Shown piece by piece: positions 62,872 through 64,000 of a DNA stretch of 64,000 nucleotides; positions within the stretch are counted from its first letter, which is position 1, and every line of letters starts with the position of its first letter. Source of the DNA: Haploplasma modicum ATCC 29102. GTDB taxonomy: Bacteria > Bacillota_I > Bacilli_A > Acholeplasmatales > Acholeplasmataceae. The notes under the pieces are model-generated. The model worked only from the letters and a program-made list of their open reading frames with translations. It ran no database searches and had not been told where the DNA came from. A program made the position numbers and the translations under genes. The stretch covers positions 62,001-126,000 of the forward strand of contig NZ_JHYB01000004.1 in assembly GCF_000687835.1 (NCBI RefSeq). The letters run 5' to 3'.

Positions 62872-63492
62872 TTAATTCTCCTCTAACATCTTCATATAAT
62901 TATGAATTGACCTTTCAGTCTTAGCATGCTCTGCTCTTATTATAGCAGCAATTCTGTCTGCTGCGTTATTTACATCATCATTTACCACAATGTAGTCATA
63001 TTTGTGGGCTAATGTAAACTCACTATCCGCTTTTGCAATTCTTTCTCTAATCTTTTCTTCGCTTTCAGTTCCTCTACTTAAAAGTCTATTGTATAAAACT
63101 TTCTTTCCTGGTGGAACAATAAATATAAATACGGCATCTTTCATTTTTTTTCTAATTTGAAGAGCACCTTTAACTTCTATTTCAAGAATAACTTCTTTTC
63201 CTTCATCAAGTTGATCTTCAATTATATCTTTAGGGGTACCATAATAGTTCCCAACAAATTCAGCCCATTCTAAAAATTTATCTTCTTTTATTCTCTGTTC
63301 AAATTCTTCTCTTGATATGAAGTAATAATCTTCACCATTTACTTCACCAACTCTTGGTTCTCTTGTCGTCATTGATATTGAGTAAAAATATTTATGATCT
63401 TTCTGTTCAAAAAGTGCGCGCCTAACAGTTCCTTTACCTACTCCTGATGGACCTGACATTACTACCAATAATCCTCTTTCATTAAGTTTCAT
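62872..63492 (-). CDS. gmk: guanylate kinase
   Basis: 206 residues. P-loop GPSGVGKGTV (about 12-21), the GMP-binding SMTTREPRVGEVNGEDYYF and LEIEVKGALQIRKKM. Converts GMP to GDP. ATG 63492 is preferred over a GTG at 63501 because GAGGTG overlaps the latter. Divergent from rqcH. Confidence 0.97.
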   Translation of the reverse strand: MKLNERGLLVVMSGPSGVGKGTVRRALFEQKDHKYFYSISMTTREPRVGEVNGEDYYFISREEFEQRIKEDKFLEWAEFVGNYYGTPKDIIEDQLDEGKEVILEIEVKGALQIRKKMKDAVFIFIVPPGKKVLYNRLLSRGTESEEKIRERIAKADSEFTLAHKYDYIVVNDDVNNAADRIAAIIRAEHAKTERSIHNYMKMLEEN

Positions 63493-63532
63493 TTGTTTCA
63501 CCTCGCCTTTTCATCCATTTTCATTATTATAT

Positions 63533-63561
63533 ATTATATATCTTTATTATTAAAGTGTAAA
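63533..63561 (-). promoter_or_regulatory. gmk-rpoZ promoter
   Basis: Minus-strand -35 TTTACA (63561-63556), 17-base spacer, -10 TATAAT (63538-63533). Confidence 0.75.
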
Positions 63562-63578
63562 GGCTTATATATCATTTG

Positions 63579-63587
63579 TGGTATAAT
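63579..63587 (+). promoter_or_regulatory. extended -10 promoter of rqcH
   Basis: TGGTATAAT, an extended -10 element, ends 15 bases before the GTG start at 63603. No good -35 is seen. Confidence 0.6.
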
Positions 63588-63602
63588 TTATTTGGTGATA
63601 AT

Positions 63603-64000
63603 GTGGCAATAGATGGTTTTTTCATTAAAAATTTAATAAATGAAACAAATGATGTTTTATTAAACAATCGCTTAGAACAAATAAAAATGATTTCAAATGA
63701 TACATTTTCGTTTGTCTTTTACTATATGCGTGAAAGAAACTACTTAAATATTAAATTAAATTCACCAAACGCATCATTTTTTCTTGGTGAAATAAAGTCA
63801 AATAGTGAACTTACTTCAAATTTCTTACAAACATTAAAAAGAAATTTAGAAGGTTATATTTTAACAAGTATAAAACAAGTAAATTTAGATAGAGTTATAT
63901 TTTTTGAGTTTGAAGGAAATGACTTTTTACTTGGTAGAGTATCTAAAAGATTAGTCTTAGAATTAATGGGAAGATACAATAATCTTATTTTAGTTGATAG
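63603..64000 (+). CDS. rqcH: RqcH / NFACT ribosome quality-control protein (5' part, cut by window edge)
   Basis: The frame is open from GTG 63603 to the window end, 132 codons. GGTGAT lies just upstream. The start VAIDGFFIKNLINE and the following LNNRLEQIKMISNDTFSFVFY, LGRVSKRLVLELMGRYNNLILVD match the NFACT-N domain of RqcH (formerly FbpA/YloA). RqcH adds Ala tails to nascent chains on stalled 50S subunits. An ATG two bases earlier runs into a stop after three codons, so the GTG is the real start. Divergent from gmk, as in B. subtilis. Confidence 0.9.
   Translation, partial: MAIDGFFIKNLINETNDVLLNNRLEQIKMISNDTFSFVFYYMRERNYLNIKLNSPNASFFLGEIKSNSELTSNFLQTLKRNLEGYILTSIKQVNLDRVIFFEFEGNDFLLGRVSKRLVLELMGRYNNLILVD

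Noticed and set aside
1-64000. Possible UGA=Trp genetic code, suggested by the mollicute-like composition
   Set aside because: Trp is encoded by TGG, several genes end in TGA, and an intact RF2 gene is present.
1-64000. CRISPR arrays
   Set aside because: No regularly spaced repeats of 20-40 bases were seen; the only short phased repeats are regulatory-type 9-mers at 22201-22248.

Overview
The window is low-GC (by eye about 28-30%), densely packed bacterial DNA. Gene order is that of Bacillota/Mycoplasmatota: rimP-nusA-ylxR-ylxQ-infB-rbfA, secA-prfB, gmk-rpoZ next to a divergent rqcH, priA-fmt-yutG. UGA is read as stop: an intact prfB (RF2) is present, genes end in TGA and Trp is TGG. This excludes the UGA=Trp mycoplasmas. 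It fits an Acholeplasma/Izemoplasma-like lineage or a related low-GC firmicute. Identification is by eye from sequence only.

Layout. 1-2.5 kb: sugar hydrolases (GH36 alpha-galactosidase cut by the window edge, GH13 alpha-glucosidase). 2.6-9.2 kb: an accessory stretch with an LRR protein, a wHTH plus TnsA-like nuclease, a four-gene DUF350 / ATP-grasp / Gly-tailed protein / LOR cassette, and small membrane proteins. 9.4-11.8 kb: a CPA2 antiporter divergent from its probable LysR regulator. 11.8-24.7 kb: a defence and mobility island ending at tRNA-Ser(GGA). It holds a nucleotidyltransferase, a transposase relic, a GC-rich structured islet, a complete type I restriction-modification operon with XRE control gene and DUF2971 plus two unknown companions, a Fic protein and a membrane-bound XRE regulator. 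25-34 kb: DEAD-box helicase, a lipoprotein, an AbrB-jetA-jetB-jetC (Wadjet/MksBEF-like condensin) operon without jetD, and a secreted endonuclease I lipoprotein. 34-64 kb: mostly housekeeping (gdhA, recX, prfB, secA, metK under a SAM riboswitch, fmt, priA, the nusA-infB operon, a znuA-znuC-znuB-zur zinc operon, coaD, RNase J, uvrC, rpoZ, gmk, start of rqcH).

How it works together. The strongest candidates for undescribed biology are the DUF350/ATP-grasp/LOR cassette, whose third protein ends in a Gly-rich tail that could be a ligation substrate, and the AbrB-controlled jetABC operon whose jetD slot is closed by a terminator. Several promoters and operators can be read directly: the LysR/antiporter intergenic region, the Fur-type box at znuA, the metK riboswitch leader, repeats upstream of the XRE-hsd operon and an inverted repeat in the fic promoter. 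No CRISPR array, rRNA or intact insertion sequence was seen.
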